Source: AP-16 sp036395835 (GTDB lineage: Bacteria; Pseudomonadota; Alphaproteobacteria; Rhizobiales; Xanthobacteraceae). From it: 36,880 bases of DNA. Of the stretch, positions 23,558 through 31,683 are shown piece by piece. The notes beneath the pieces are model-generated. The model saw only the letters and a program-made list of their open reading frames with translations. It searched no databases and was not told the DNA's origin. Numbering within the stretch: the first letter of the stretch is position 1; each line of letters opens with the position of its first letter. The translations under genes were made by a program, and so were the position numbers. The stretch spans positions 1 through 36,880 of the forward strand of contig DASWCW010000151.1 of assembly GCA_036395835.1 (NCBI GenBank), read 5' to 3'.

Positions 23558-24279
23558 TGGAACAGCCTGCGCATCAGGCCGGATAAAAGCTCGCCGACCA
23601 TCACGAACCCGATGATGGCGAGCACGATCGTGAGCACGAAGTCGTAGTCGAAACGCTGAAACGCCGTGAACAGCGTCGCGCCGATGCCGCCGCCGCCAAC
23701 CAGACCGACCAGCGCCGAATTGCGCAGGTTGGAATCGAGCTGGTAGGCGACAAATCCGATGAACCGCGGCATCACCTGCGGCAGCACCCCCATGACGACA
23801 ACGGCAAGGAACGAGGCCCCGCTCGCGCGCACCGCCTCGACCTGCTGCATCGACGTTTCCTCGACCGCCTCGGCGAGCAGCTTGGAGATGAATCCCATCG
23901 AGGCGACGATCAAGGCCAGGATGCCGGCGAGGGCGCCGAAGCCCACCGCCTTGACGAACAGGATGGCGACGATGATGGGATGGAACGAGCGCAACAGCGC
24001 GATCAGCGCCCGCGCGGTCCAGGCGAGCGGCGCGATGCTGAGATTGCGCGCCGCGGCAATTCCCAGCGGCAACGAGAAGCCGACGCCGAACGCGGTCGCG
24101 AGAATCGCGATCTGCAGGCTCTCGATCATGCCGGTTTGCAGCAGCGCGAGCTTGTCGCCCGCTACATTGGGCGGGAACATCCGCCCGAGGAACCGCGCGC
24201 CCTCGCTCAGACCACGCAGGAAGCGCGGCCAGGAGACGTCGAGGATCGAGCCCGCATAGACGACGTAGGCCGCAAGCAT
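23554..24279 (-). CDS. phnE: Phosphonate/phosphite-type ABC permease, first subunit
   Basis: 241 residues as called, with the EAA loop EAVRASGASFLAVVVMGVLP and the end motif NSALVGLVGGGGIGATLF. The first ATG (24279) falls inside the first membrane helix. The 27 codons between the ATPase stop (24361) and this ATG are open in the same frame and read like the missing N-terminus (ending PPNWLLRLGLL), yet contain no ATG, GTG or TTG. Translation may start at a CTG or other rare codon, the gene may have lost its start, or the sequence may contain an indel. A longer frame starting at 24373 runs in another phase and is not this protein. Confidence 0.83.
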   Translation of the reverse strand: MLAAYVVYAGSILDVSWPRFLRGLSEGARFLGRMFPPNVAGDKLALLQTGMIESLQIAILATAFGVGFSLPLGIAAARNLSIAPLAWTARALIALLRSFHPIIVAILFVKAVGFGALAGILALIVASMGFISKLLAEAVEETSMQQVEAVRASGASFLAVVVMGVLPQVMPRFIGFVAYQLDSNLRNSALVGLVGGGGIGATLFTAFQRFDYDFVLTIVLAIIGFVMVGELLSGLMRRLFQ

Positions 24280-24360
24280 GAGCAGGCCGAGACGCAGCAG
24301 CCAGTTCGGCGGGAACGCAACGCGCCGCGCCGCGGAAGTTATGGGGAGCGGATTCTGGGC

Positions 24361-25167
24361 TCACTCGAGCCATCCTTCGCCGCCGTAAATGGCGATGAGG
24401 TGCTCATCCTCGAGCGCGCGCGGCTCGCCGTCGAACACGATCTCGCCCTTGGCCATGCCGACGATGCGGTCGGCGAAGCGGCGAGCCAGCTCGACATTGT
24501 GAATGTTGACGATCACCGGAATGTCGCGCTCGCCGGCCCGGCGCGCGATCAGCTCCATGATCTCGACCGAGGTCTTGGGATCGAGCGAGGACGTCGGCTC
24601 GTCGGCAAGCATCAGGTCGGGTGCCTGCATCAGGGCGCGCGCGATCCCGACCCGCTGGCGTTGCCCCCCGGAGAGCCGATCGGCGCGTGCGGTGGCGAAC
24701 TCGCTCAAGCCCACCGCATCGAGCAGCTGAAACGCGCGGTCGATATCTTCGGGCCTGAACCGACGAAAAAACGCGCGCCACACCGGGATGTAGCCCAGCC
24801 GTCCGCACAGCACGTTCTCGATGACGGACAGGCGCTCGACCAGATTGTACTCCTGGAACACCATGCCGATCCGCCGGCGCGCCCGGCGCAGCGCGCGACC
24901 GCCGAGCTTGGCGAGGTCCTGGCCCATGAACAGGATCTCGCCCGTGGTTGGATCGACCAGCCGGTTGATGCAGCGCACCAGCGTCGACTTGCCGGCGCCG
25001 GACGGGCCGATGATCGCGGTCAAGCCGCGGCCCTCGAGCGCGAGCGACACGTTTTTCAGAACGATCGAGCTGGTGCGGTATTGTTTGCTGAGATTGCGGA
25101 TGACGAGCGACCGATCGACCGCCGGATCCGGGGAGCTCTGCTCGCGGCCTTGGGCGAGCGCGTCCAT
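24361..25167 (-). CDS. phnC: Phosphonate/phosphite-type ABC transporter ATPase
   Basis: 268 residues with all ABC motifs in order: Walker A GPSGAGKST at 54-62, a Q-loop in MVFQEYNLVERLSV, the signature LSGGQRQRVGIARALM, Walker B LMLADEPTSSLD and the switch His in VNIHNVELA. The pattern FQEYNLVERLSVIENVLCGRLG is typical of PhnC rather than other ATPases. The start is the ATG at 25167; a TTG immediately before it would add one residue. It lies 31 bases after phnD in one minus-strand operon. Confidence 0.93.
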   Translation of the reverse strand: MDALAQGREQSSPDPAVDRSLVIRNLSKQYRTSSIVLKNVSLALEGRGLTAIIGPSGAGKSTLVRCINRLVDPTTGEILFMGQDLAKLGGRALRRARRRIGMVFQEYNLVERLSVIENVLCGRLGYIPVWRAFFRRFRPEDIDRAFQLLDAVGLSEFATARADRLSGGQRQRVGIARALMQAPDLMLADEPTSSLDPKTSVEIMELIARRAGERDIPVIVNIHNVELARRFADRIVGMAKGEIVFDGEPRALEDEHLIAIYGGEGWLE

Positions 25168-25198
25168 CAAGCGGGGCTCACGGCTTCGGAGCTTGCTG

Positions 25199-26227
25199 CT
25201 ACTGCTTCTTCGCGAGCGCTTCCGCCTCGCGTTTCGATTCCGCCTCGTAGCCGGCCTTATTGTACGGCGTTCCGGTCTTTTCCGCGACCTCGCGCACGAC
25301 CGCCAAGGTCTCCTTGTACGTGATCGGCACGAAACGGTCGTCGCCGTTGAATTCCTTCGTCATCTCCGGCGTGAAGCGGAACGCAAAAAAGCACTGCTGG
25401 ATCTTGGCGGCGAGCTCGGGCTTGAGATCGTGCGCATGGGCGAACGAGGATGTCGGAAAAATCGGGCTCTTGTAGATGATGCGGAAATCATCGCCGTTCA
25501 CCGTGCCGCGCACCACCATGCGCTCGAACACGTCGGAGGCGACCGGTGCCATGTCGTAGTCGCCGGAACGTACCCCGAGCGTGGATTTGTCGTGCCCTCC
25601 CGACATCAGCGGCTTGTAATCCTCGTCGGGTTTCAGCCCCTCCGGCGGGAACAGCACGCGCGGCGCCAGATTGCCCGAGTTCGAGGAGGGCGAGGTGTGC
25701 GCCACGCGCTTGCCGTTGAGGTCGGCGAGCTTCGTAAACGGGCTTTCCTTGCGGACGATCGCGAGCAGATGATAGCCCTGCACGCCCTTCTGGGTGCCTT
25801 TCGTGGCGAATGGCACCGCGCCCGCGAGATTGACGGCAAAGCCCGTGGGGCCGGTCGAGAACCCCGCAATGTGCAGGCGGCCCGACCGCATCGCCTCGAC
25901 CTCGGCCGAGTTCGACTGCACCGGATAATAGACCACGCGCTTGCCGGTGCAGGCCGCCAGGTAATCCGTGAACGGCTTGAAGATATTCTGATAAACCGCC
26001 GGATCCTCAACCGGCGTATAGGCGAATACCAGGGTCGAAGGATCGCGCCAGTTCCTCGGATCTTTCGGCGGATCGGCAACGAGGTCGCGGTCCTCGTCGC
26101 AGTAGAGCGTGTCGAGCTGACCGCGGTTCTTGCAAGTGTCGTCCTGCGCCGCCGCGGCCCCGGCCGCCAGCGCGCCGATGACAGCGGCGAGCACCACGCT
26201 TACGAGCCGCGGCAAACCGATGGTCAT
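25199..26227 (-). CDS. phnD: Phosphate/phosphite/phosphonate-type ABC binding protein
   Basis: 342 residues starting MTIGLPRLVSVVLAAVIGAL, with cleavage near AAAQDD; GGGAGGGGAGGGG precedes the ATG at 26227. The body has the PhnD pattern: PVEDPAVYQNIFKPFTDYLA, RVVYYPVQSNSAEVEAMRSG, HTSPSSNSGNLAPR and KSPIFPTSSFAHAHDLKPEL. An extra N-terminal piece with a probable disulfide (Cys-Lys-Asn-Arg ... Tyr-Cys-Asp-Glu-Asp) is not part of the classical E. coli PhnD. The ligand could be phosphonate, phosphite or another oxyanion; no phosphonate-degrading genes are in the window. It leads the operon phnD-phnC-phnE-phnE and is divergent from the cupin gene. Confidence 0.88.
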   Translation of the reverse strand: MTIGLPRLVSVVLAAVIGALAAGAAAAQDDTCKNRGQLDTLYCDEDRDLVADPPKDPRNWRDPSTLVFAYTPVEDPAVYQNIFKPFTDYLAACTGKRVVYYPVQSNSAEVEAMRSGRLHIAGFSTGPTGFAVNLAGAVPFATKGTQKGVQGYHLLAIVRKESPFTKLADLNGKRVAHTSPSSNSGNLAPRVLFPPEGLKPDEDYKPLMSGGHDKSTLGVRSGDYDMAPVASDVFERMVVRGTVNGDDFRIIYKSPIFPTSSFAHAHDLKPELAAKIQQCFFAFRFTPEMTKEFNGDDRFVPITYKETLAVVREVAEKTGTPYNKAGYEAESKREAEALAKKQ

Positions 26228-26456
26228 GGCCCCTCCCCTCCCTGAATCGATTCCGGCTTTCCCCTGGTTGCGAACGATACGCGGGGCCAAAGGTCCCGGC
26301 AATGGCGCGCAAATCGAGTAGTTCGCTTGCTTTCTCGCTCCGTTTCTTGATCGATGAGCAGCTGCGGGCCAATTCCTGCTGCGCGCGTCCGCCCTGGAAC
26401 CACGTGCCGGGAACCGCTAGGCTGTCGCGATCCGCGCGAACCAAGGAGAACAAGCC

Positions 26457-26915
26457 ATGGCCGCGATCACGCCCAATGCCAAGAATCACGCCGGGCTCGG
26501 CCCCAAGGCGTCCCGCTCGGTGCACATGGACGACCTGCCCTGGGAAAAGACCCGGTTCGAAGGCTGCGAGGTCAAGACCCTGCTGGTCGACCGCGATAGC
26601 GGCCTGGTGACCGTGCTGCTCAAGATGCAGCCGGGCGCCGTCCTGCCCGACCACGAGCATGTGCTGATCGAGCAGACCTACATGATCGAGGGCCGCCTGG
26701 TGGACAAGGAGGGTCCGGAGGCCGGGCTCGAAGTCGGGCCCGGCGATTTCGTATGGCGGCCCGCCGGCAGCCGTCACGCCGCCTGGACGCCCGAAGGCGG
26801 GTTGATGCTCGCCGTGTTCCAGGTCCCAAACAAATTCTTCGAGCAGAACGGCAAGGTCGTGGACATGATCGGCCAGGAATGGGACCTCGCGTGGAAACAT
26901 GCGCTGCCGGGATGA
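26457..26915 (+). CDS. Cupin-domain protein (ChrR-like cupin)
   Basis: 152 residues, a single cupin barrel. Motif 1 reads PGAVLPDHEHVLIEQTYMIEGRL (His and Glu metal ligands around 63-71), and motif 2 is GDFVWRPAGSRHAAWTPEGG (His near 107). The nearest known relatives are ChrR/anti-ECFsigma-type cupins that bind Zn or another metal. It could be an enzyme or a sensor, and the catalytic substrate is unknown. AAGGAGA supports the ATG at 26457. The dioxygenase gene follows 67 bases later on the same strand, so the two may form an operon. Confidence 0.85.
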   Translation: MAAITPNAKNHAGLGPKASRSVHMDDLPWEKTRFEGCEVKTLLVDRDSGLVTVLLKMQPGAVLPDHEHVLIEQTYMIEGRLVDKEGPEAGLEVGPGDFVWRPAGSRHAAWTPEGGLMLAVFQVPNKFFEQNGKVVDMIGQEWDLAWKHALPG

Positions 26916-26982
26916 GCATCGCCCGGCCGGCAAGAGCCGGCATGAAGACATCCCGCGGTAGGATCGCGGCGGAGGAAACGAG

Positions 26983-27882
26983 ATGGCGATCAGCGTTTAT
27001 TCGGTCACGCCGAGCTTCGCCGCCGAAATCGGCGATCTCGATCTGGCGCAGCCGCTCGAAGCCGCGGATCTCGCCGCGGTAAAAGCCGCATTCGCGACCC
27101 ATGCGGTGCTGATTTTTCCCGACCAGCAGCTCACCCAGGAGCAGCATCTCGGGTTCGCGGCGCTGTTCGGGCCGTTGGAAGTGACGATCGGCGTCCACCG
27201 CAAGGACGCGCCGCTGCGCCTGCGCCAAGAATTCGCCGACGTTTCCAACCTCAATCACAAGGATAAACTGTGGGGCAAGGACTCCAGGCTGCGCCAGTTC
27301 CAACTGGCGAACCGGCTCTGGCACACCGACAGCTCATTCAAGCGGCTGCCGGCGCTCGCATCGCTGCTCTATGCGCGGGCGATCCCGCCGCTCGGCGGCC
27401 ACACCGAATTCGCCGACGAGCGCGCCGCTTATGACGCGCTGCCCGAGACCATGAAGCGGCGGCTCGAAGGGCTCATTGCCGAGCACTCGATCTTCAACTC
27501 GCGCGGCCGGCTCGGCTTCACCAATTTCTCCGACGAGGAGCGCGAGGCGCTGCCGCCGGTGCCCCAGGCGCTCGTTCGCGTCATCCCGGATTCCGGCCGC
27601 AAGTCGCTGTATCTCGCCTCTCACGCCGGCCGCATCTTCGGCATGCCCGACGTGGAGGGCCGCGCGCTGATCGACGACCTCATCGAGCACGCCACGCAAC
27701 GGCAGTTCGTCTATACCCACCGTTGGCGCGTCAATGACCTCGTGATGTGGGACGATCGCTGCACGATGCACCGCGGCACCCGCTTCGACGATCTGCGTTT
27801 CCGGCGCGACGTGCAGCGCGCGACGGTCAGCGACGTCGCGAACACCTGCGAGCAGGAGGGCATCGGCATCGCGGCGGCTTGA
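26983..27882 (+). CDS. TauD/TfdA-family 2-oxoglutarate-dependent dioxygenase
   Basis: 299 residues. The iron ligands are His114 and Asp116 in WHTDSSFK and His263 in DDRCTMHRGT. Arg274 or Arg279 (RFRRDVQRA) would hold 2-oxoglutarate. These positions are one residue off the published TfdA ligands (His113, Asp115, His262), and the local sequence (RLWHTDSSFKRLPALASLL, HRWRVNDLVMWDDR) is of TfdA type rather than TauD type. TfdA cleaves 2,4-D-like aryloxyacetates to a phenol and glyoxylate; related alpha-type proteins occur in Bradyrhizobium without a 2,4-D pathway. The true substrate is open. GGAGGAAACGAG precedes the ATG. Confidence 0.9.
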   Translation: MAISVYSVTPSFAAEIGDLDLAQPLEAADLAAVKAAFATHAVLIFPDQQLTQEQHLGFAALFGPLEVTIGVHRKDAPLRLRQEFADVSNLNHKDKLWGKDSRLRQFQLANRLWHTDSSFKRLPALASLLYARAIPPLGGHTEFADERAAYDALPETMKRRLEGLIAEHSIFNSRGRLGFTNFSDEEREALPPVPQALVRVIPDSGRKSLYLASHAGRIFGMPDVEGRALIDDLIEHATQRQFVYTHRWRVNDLVMWDDRCTMHRGTRFDDLRFRRDVQRATVSDVANTCEQEGIGIAAA

Positions 27883-28031
27883 GCCGAACCTTTCGCCACG
27901 CGGCGTGCTTCAATGCCTCGGCGCCGCGGCGGGGATGCCGGCTCGCCGTTTCCTTTTGCGCAGCGGACAGCCGCCGGTGAGCGCATCATGGTCATCGATT
28001 ATCACGGCAAACCGTCAGCGATCCGAGATGC

Positions 28032-29444
28032 TCAGGCAGCCGACGATGCTCGCGGGCCGGCGCGCGGCAGCGCGATCACCGCTTTGAGGCCCGGCCCATT
28101 GTCCTCGAGTCTGAGCTCGCCGGCATGCAGATGGGCGACCGCGGCGGCGAGGCTCAGACCCAGGCCCGAGCCCGGCTCGGATCGGCTCTGCTCGAGCCGG
28201 ACGAACCGTTCGACCACGCGCCCGCGATCCTTGCCCGGAATGCCCGGACCGTGGTCGGCAACGGCGAGCAGGATGCGGTCCCCCTCGCCCCGCGCGGTGA
28301 CCAGAATCTCGGCATTGGCCCCGTCCACCGCCTCCAGCTTGGCGTATTTGATGGCGTTGTCGACGAGATTGGCGAGCGCCTGGCTGACGAGCTCGCGATT
28401 GCCCTTCACCGGCGCCGGGCCCGCCGCGTCGACTCTCAGCGCCAGCCCCTTCTCGTCTGCCAGCGGCTCGTAGAGCTCGCCGACGTCGCGGACGATCTCG
28501 GCGGCGTCGAATTCGGTCATGTTCTCGCGGGCCTGTCCGGATTCCGCGCGAGCGATCATGAGCAGCGCGTTGAAGGTGCGGATCAGGCCGTCGGATTCTT
28601 CGATCGTGGCTTCGAGCGCGGCGCGGTAGTCCGCCTCGCTCCGCGCGTTCCGCAACGCCTCCTCGCAGCGATTGCGCAATCGCGTGAGCGGCGTCTTGAG
28701 ATCGTGCGCGATGTTGTCGGAGACTTCCTTGAGGCCGCGCATCAGGCCTTCGATGCGCTCGAGCATCTCGTTGAGATTCGAGGCGAGCCGGTCGAGCTCG
28801 TCCCCGGTGCCGGCGATCGCCAAGCGGCCGCCGAGATTGCCGGCCATGATCGTCCGCGTGGTCTCCGTCATGGCATCGACGCGCCTGAGCACGCGGCGGG
28901 TGATCAGAAAGCCGCCGGCGAGCCCGAGCACCACCACGAGCGCAATCGACCAGCGGCCGGCGTCGAGCACGATCTGCTGCAGCCGCTCGCGCTCCTCGAG
29001 ATCGCGGCCGACCAGTAGGCGAAATCCGCCCGGAAGCTGGAACACCCGCACCAGCGCCTGATGCTCGGCGCCTTCGCTCTCATCCTGCCTGCGATACAAG
29101 GTCTCCGCCCAGCCGGCCCGGTCGAGCACGCCGGGCGCCAACGAGCCGACGTTGCCGACCAGCGATTCGCCGGTAAACGTCGTCACCAGATACAGGCTCG
29201 ATCCGGGGCGGCGCGAGCGCGCCTCCACCCCGATCACTAGCCTGCGGATGCCGCCCTGCCGGTACTGCTCGGACAGGCCGGTGATCTCCGCGTCCACCGT
29301 CTCGGTGATCTGCTGTGTGATCAGCCGCTGCGTGTTCCAGGCGAAATAACCGAGCAGGAACACCGCAAACAGCGCGAACACCGTCAGATAGACGAGTGTA
29401 AGCTTGAAGGTCGTGGTGCGAAAAAACTTACCGAGCGCCGTCAC
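28032..29444 (-). CDS. Sensor histidine kinase (HAMP, HisKA, HATPase_c)
   Basis: 470 residues. Membrane helices lie at about 13-36 and 166-185, around a periplasmic sensor loop of about 130 residues, followed by a HAMP linker (about 186-238). The phospho-acceptor is His247 in NIAHDLKTPLTRLRN. The ATP-lid motifs are Asn363 (NLVDNAIKYAK), DHGPGIP at 397-403 and GSGLGL at 425-430. The GTG start at 29444 overlaps the response regulator stop by 17 bases, so the kinase is made as its partner. With ccm genes upstream, the pair recalls the cyc-degP-feuPQ neighbourhood of rhizobia, so a FeuQ-like identity is my inference. Confidence 0.9.
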   Translation of the reverse strand: MTALGKFFRTTTFKLTLVYLTVFALFAVFLLGYFAWNTQRLITQQITETVDAEITGLSEQYRQGGIRRLVIGVEARSRRPGSSLYLVTTFTGESLVGNVGSLAPGVLDRAGWAETLYRRQDESEGAEHQALVRVFQLPGGFRLLVGRDLEERERLQQIVLDAGRWSIALVVVLGLAGGFLITRRVLRRVDAMTETTRTIMAGNLGGRLAIAGTGDELDRLASNLNEMLERIEGLMRGLKEVSDNIAHDLKTPLTRLRNRCEEALRNARSEADYRAALEATIEESDGLIRTFNALLMIARAESGQARENMTEFDAAEIVRDVGELYEPLADEKGLALRVDAAGPAPVKGNRELVSQALANLVDNAIKYAKLEAVDGANAEILVTARGEGDRILLAVADHGPGIPGKDRGRVVERFVRLEQSRSEPGSGLGLSLAAAVAHLHAGELRLEDNGPGLKAVIALPRAGPRASSAA

Positions 29445-30108
29445 GGATCATGTACCCCGCACCGCGTACCGTGTGCAGCAGCGGGCGCACGAAGCCCTTG
29501 TCGATCTTGGAGCGGAGCCGCGAAATGTGCACATCGATAACGTTGGTCTGCGGATCGAAATGATAGTCCCAGACGTTCTCCAGCAGCATGGTTCGGGTCA
29601 CCACCTGTCCGGCGTGCTTCATCAGATATTCGAGCAGCCGGAACTCGCGCGGCTGCAGCGTGATCTCGGTCTCGCCGCGGCTCACCCGGTGCGAGAGCCG
29701 ATCGAGCTCGAGGTCGCCGACCCGGTAGAGGGTCTCTTCGCCGCGGCCGCCGCGACGGCGGGACAGCACTTCGATACGGGCCAGGAGCTCGGAAAACGCG
29801 TAGGGCTTCGCCAGGTAATCGTCGCCGCCGGCCCGCAAGCCCTTGACGCGATCGTCCACTTGTCCCAGCGCGGACAGAATGAGCGCCGGAGTTTCGACGC
29901 CCCTGGCGCGCAGCGCGCCAATCAGCGCCAGACCGTCGAGCTTCGGCAGCATGCGATCGACGATGAGCACCTCGTATTGGCCGTCGAGCGCCAGGGCCAG
30001 CCCTTCCTCGCCGTCGAATGCCTGATCGGCGACATGGCCGACTTCGCGGAACGCCTTGGCGAGGTAATCCGCGGCGTCGTGATCATCTTCGATGATGAGC
30101 AAACGCAT
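29428..30108 (-). CDS. OmpR-family response regulator
   Basis: 226 residues. The receiver domain has Asp51 as phospho-acceptor (LIVDRMLP), the acidic pair Glu8-Asp9, the switch Ser79 and Lys101 (LAKPYAF). A winged-helix DNA-binding domain follows from about 125 (ITLQPREFRLLEYLMKHAGQ and VDVHISRLRSKIDKGF) and ends LLHTVRGAGYMI. I chose ATG 30108 because it starts the receiver strand directly (MRLLIIEDD); an upstream start at 30159 adds an unrelated tail. It precedes and overlaps the kinase gene. The sequence fits FeuP/PhoP-type regulators, but the regulated genes are unknown. Confidence 0.92.
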   Translation of the reverse strand: MRLLIIEDDHDAADYLAKAFREVGHVADQAFDGEEGLALALDGQYEVLIVDRMLPKLDGLALIGALRARGVETPALILSALGQVDDRVKGLRAGGDDYLAKPYAFSELLARIEVLSRRRGGRGEETLYRVGDLELDRLSHRVSRGETEITLQPREFRLLEYLMKHAGQVVTRTMLLENVWDYHFDPQTNVIDVHISRLRSKIDKGFVRPLLHTVRGAGYMIRDGAR

Positions 30109-30219
30109 GATCCAAGGATCTCGGCCGTTCGCAAATGCCGTGCCGGAGCCTTCATCCACCGGCGCTAGTCGGCGCTGTACTTGAAGCCTGTCTCGAAAAG
30201 GCCGTGGACACCTTTCGCA

Positions 30220-30240
30220 TTATTCGATCACTTCGTCGGC
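30220..30240 (-). repeat. Boundary repeat at the 3' end of the solitary binding protein
   Basis: TTATTCGATCACTTCGTCGG plus C: two differences from the main copy, one of which changes the stop from TGA to TAA. An ATG follows as TAATG (30218) but opens only 22 codons. Confidence 0.7.
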
Positions 30241-31206
30241 AATAGCAAGCACGCCCGGCGAAATGCTCAGGCCGAGTGCGTTGGCGGTCTTGAGCTTGAT
30301 GACCAGCTCGAACTTGGTCGGGCGCGCGACCGGCAGGTCGGTCGGCTTTTCGCCCTTGAGGACTCGGCCGGTGTAGATGCCAGCGAGGCGATAGCCTTCC
30401 GTGATGCTGGCTCCATAGCTCATCAGGCCGCCGGCCGCGGCGAAATAACGATACTGGTAGATCGCAGGCACCCTGTGTCGTGCGGCCAAGGCCGCGAGTT
30501 GTTCCCGCCGCGTAGCGAAGAAGTTGCCAGTGCCGACGATGAGCGCGCCTGCTCGCAGTTGGACCAAGCCCGCGAACGCCGTGTCGATTTCAGCTTCGGT
30601 GCTGGCGTTCAGGATATGGATTTGCAGCCCGAGCGCACGCGCCGCTTCCTGCATGTCTCTCGACTGGGTCTCGGCTCGGGGATCTTTCGGGTTCACGAGC
30701 AAACCGATGATCTTGGCTGTGGGTATCAAATCGTGCAGCAGGCCGAGTCGCTTCGATACCAACTCGGAGTTCAACTGGGTTACGCCGGTGACGTTGCGAC
30801 CCGGCCGGTTCAGGCTGGCTACGAGGCCGAGCGTGACCGGGTCACCGGCCGTCTCGAACACGATCGGAATGACAGCGGTGGTTGCTTTTGCTGCGAGAGC
30901 CGCGGGTGTGCCAGTCGCGGCGATCACGTTCACTTTTTGGCGCACCAGATCTGCCGCCAGTCCCGGAAGTCGATCGTCGTGACCCTCCGCCCAGCGGTAT
31001 TCGAGCGTAATATTCCGGTGTTCGATGTAGCCGGTTTCACTTAAGCCTTGCCGAAATGCATCCGCGTTCTCGAGCGCCCCATATTCGTCGCGCGCGCCGC
31101 CGTTCATGTAACCGATCACCGGCGTCGCTAGCTGCTGCGCGCGCGCCGCAAACGGCCACGCAACAGCTGCGCCGCCAATCAACAGCACAAACGCCCGCCT
31201 CTTCAT
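30220..31206 (-). CDS. Solitary ABC_sub_bind-type binding protein
   Basis: 328 residues starting MKRRAFVLLIGGAAVAWPF, with cleavage near ARAQQ. The family pattern is complete: LSETGYIEHRNITLEYRW, NVIAATGTPAALAA, IPIVFETAGDPV, LNRPGRNVTGVTQL and the end KFELVIKLKTANALGL followed by IADEVIE. It lies between the response regulator and the ccm operon, a place where related rhizobia carry degP. It is flanked by direct repeats: the ADEVIE-coding copy at its 3' end (30220-30240, stop TAA) and an orphan copy overlapping its own ATG (31203-31223). There is no permease nearby. The layout looks like one array member moved alone to a new site. Confidence 0.9.
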   Translation of the reverse strand: MKRRAFVLLIGGAAVAWPFAARAQQLATPVIGYMNGGARDEYGALENADAFRQGLSETGYIEHRNITLEYRWAEGHDDRLPGLAADLVRQKVNVIAATGTPAALAAKATTAVIPIVFETAGDPVTLGLVASLNRPGRNVTGVTQLNSELVSKRLGLLHDLIPTAKIIGLLVNPKDPRAETQSRDMQEAARALGLQIHILNASTEAEIDTAFAGLVQLRAGALIVGTGNFFATRREQLAALAARHRVPAIYQYRYFAAAGGLMSYGASITEGYRLAGIYTGRVLKGEKPTDLPVARPTKFELVIKLKTANALGLSISPGVLAIADEVIE

Positions 31207-31223
31207 TCGATCACCTCGTCGGC
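31203..31223 (-). repeat. Boundary repeat at the 5' end of the solitary binding protein (orphan)
   Basis: An exact copy of the 21-bp repeat overlapping the ATG at 31206. The sequence upstream (31224 onward) is non-coding, so no binding-protein gene ends here. The gene is thus bounded by the repeat on both sides. Confidence 0.85.
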
Positions 31224-31683
31224 GCCCGGCGGATCATGGCGCCTTGTACCCGAATTACCCGGCTCAAGATACCGCACGCCGGGCTGATTCCACGCCGGCG
31301 CGAAGCTGATCTCTTCGAGAGCGCACGGGACGAAATCCAGACATCACGAATTTCGAAACGGACTGTTGCGGGATTCGATACGAATTTCCGCAAGCACTTG
31401 CGAGCAAAAGCTGAAGGGAAGGCGAAGGGCGGCGGGATCTGTTCCGCCGCCCCCGCCCGACTCCGGTCCCGGCGGGGGCGACGGATGCCGGAAACCGGAG
31501 ATCGGAGCAAATGGGGCGGGCGAGATTCGCCCGCCCCGGGGTCGTTCCACCGGCGGGGGGCGACGGGGAGTACCGGTGGACGCCCGAATTCTTTGCGATC
31601 GCGAGCATGGCGCAGCGCGGCTTACGGCGCGCTGTCGGCCGGATTAAATTTTGTTAAGGCGGCCCTCACGGGAGGGACGCGAG
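31207..31683. other. Gene-free, hairpin-rich interval between ccmH and the solitary binding protein
   Basis: 477 bases with no credible gene; the short frames here are low-complexity Pro/Gly/Arg readings. Four perfect GC-rich stems follow one another: 9 bp (31427-31452), 7 bp (31461-31500), 11 bp with a 3-base loop (31513-31537) and 7 bp (31547-31579). A further 5-bp stem sits right after the ccmH stop (31663-31676). The set may end ccm transcription or form a structured RNA. Confidence 0.5.

Noticed and set aside
23558..24373. Upstream extension of the second phn permease to 548 residues
   Set aside because: The added part lies in the wrong phase over the first permease gene; the true start overlaps that gene's stop as ATGA.
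21136..26227. Phosphite oxidation locus (ptxABC transporter with PtxD dehydrogenase)
   Set aside because: The dehydrogenase near the phn-type transporter has DVGRAPDQMP where PtxD has the catalytic Glu in DVFEMED, and a toxin-antitoxin pair separates them. The link is not supported.
27898..28031. A short gene around 27988 (starting MVIDYHGKP) between the dioxygenase and the kinase
   Set aside because: The frame runs into the 3' end of the kinase gene on the other strand and resembles no family. The ATG has no convincing ribosome site.
110..31223. Integron-type attC sites at the 21-bp repeats
   Set aside because: The repeat lacks the paired inverted core sites of attC, is part of the coding end ADEVIE, and no integrase is visible in the window.
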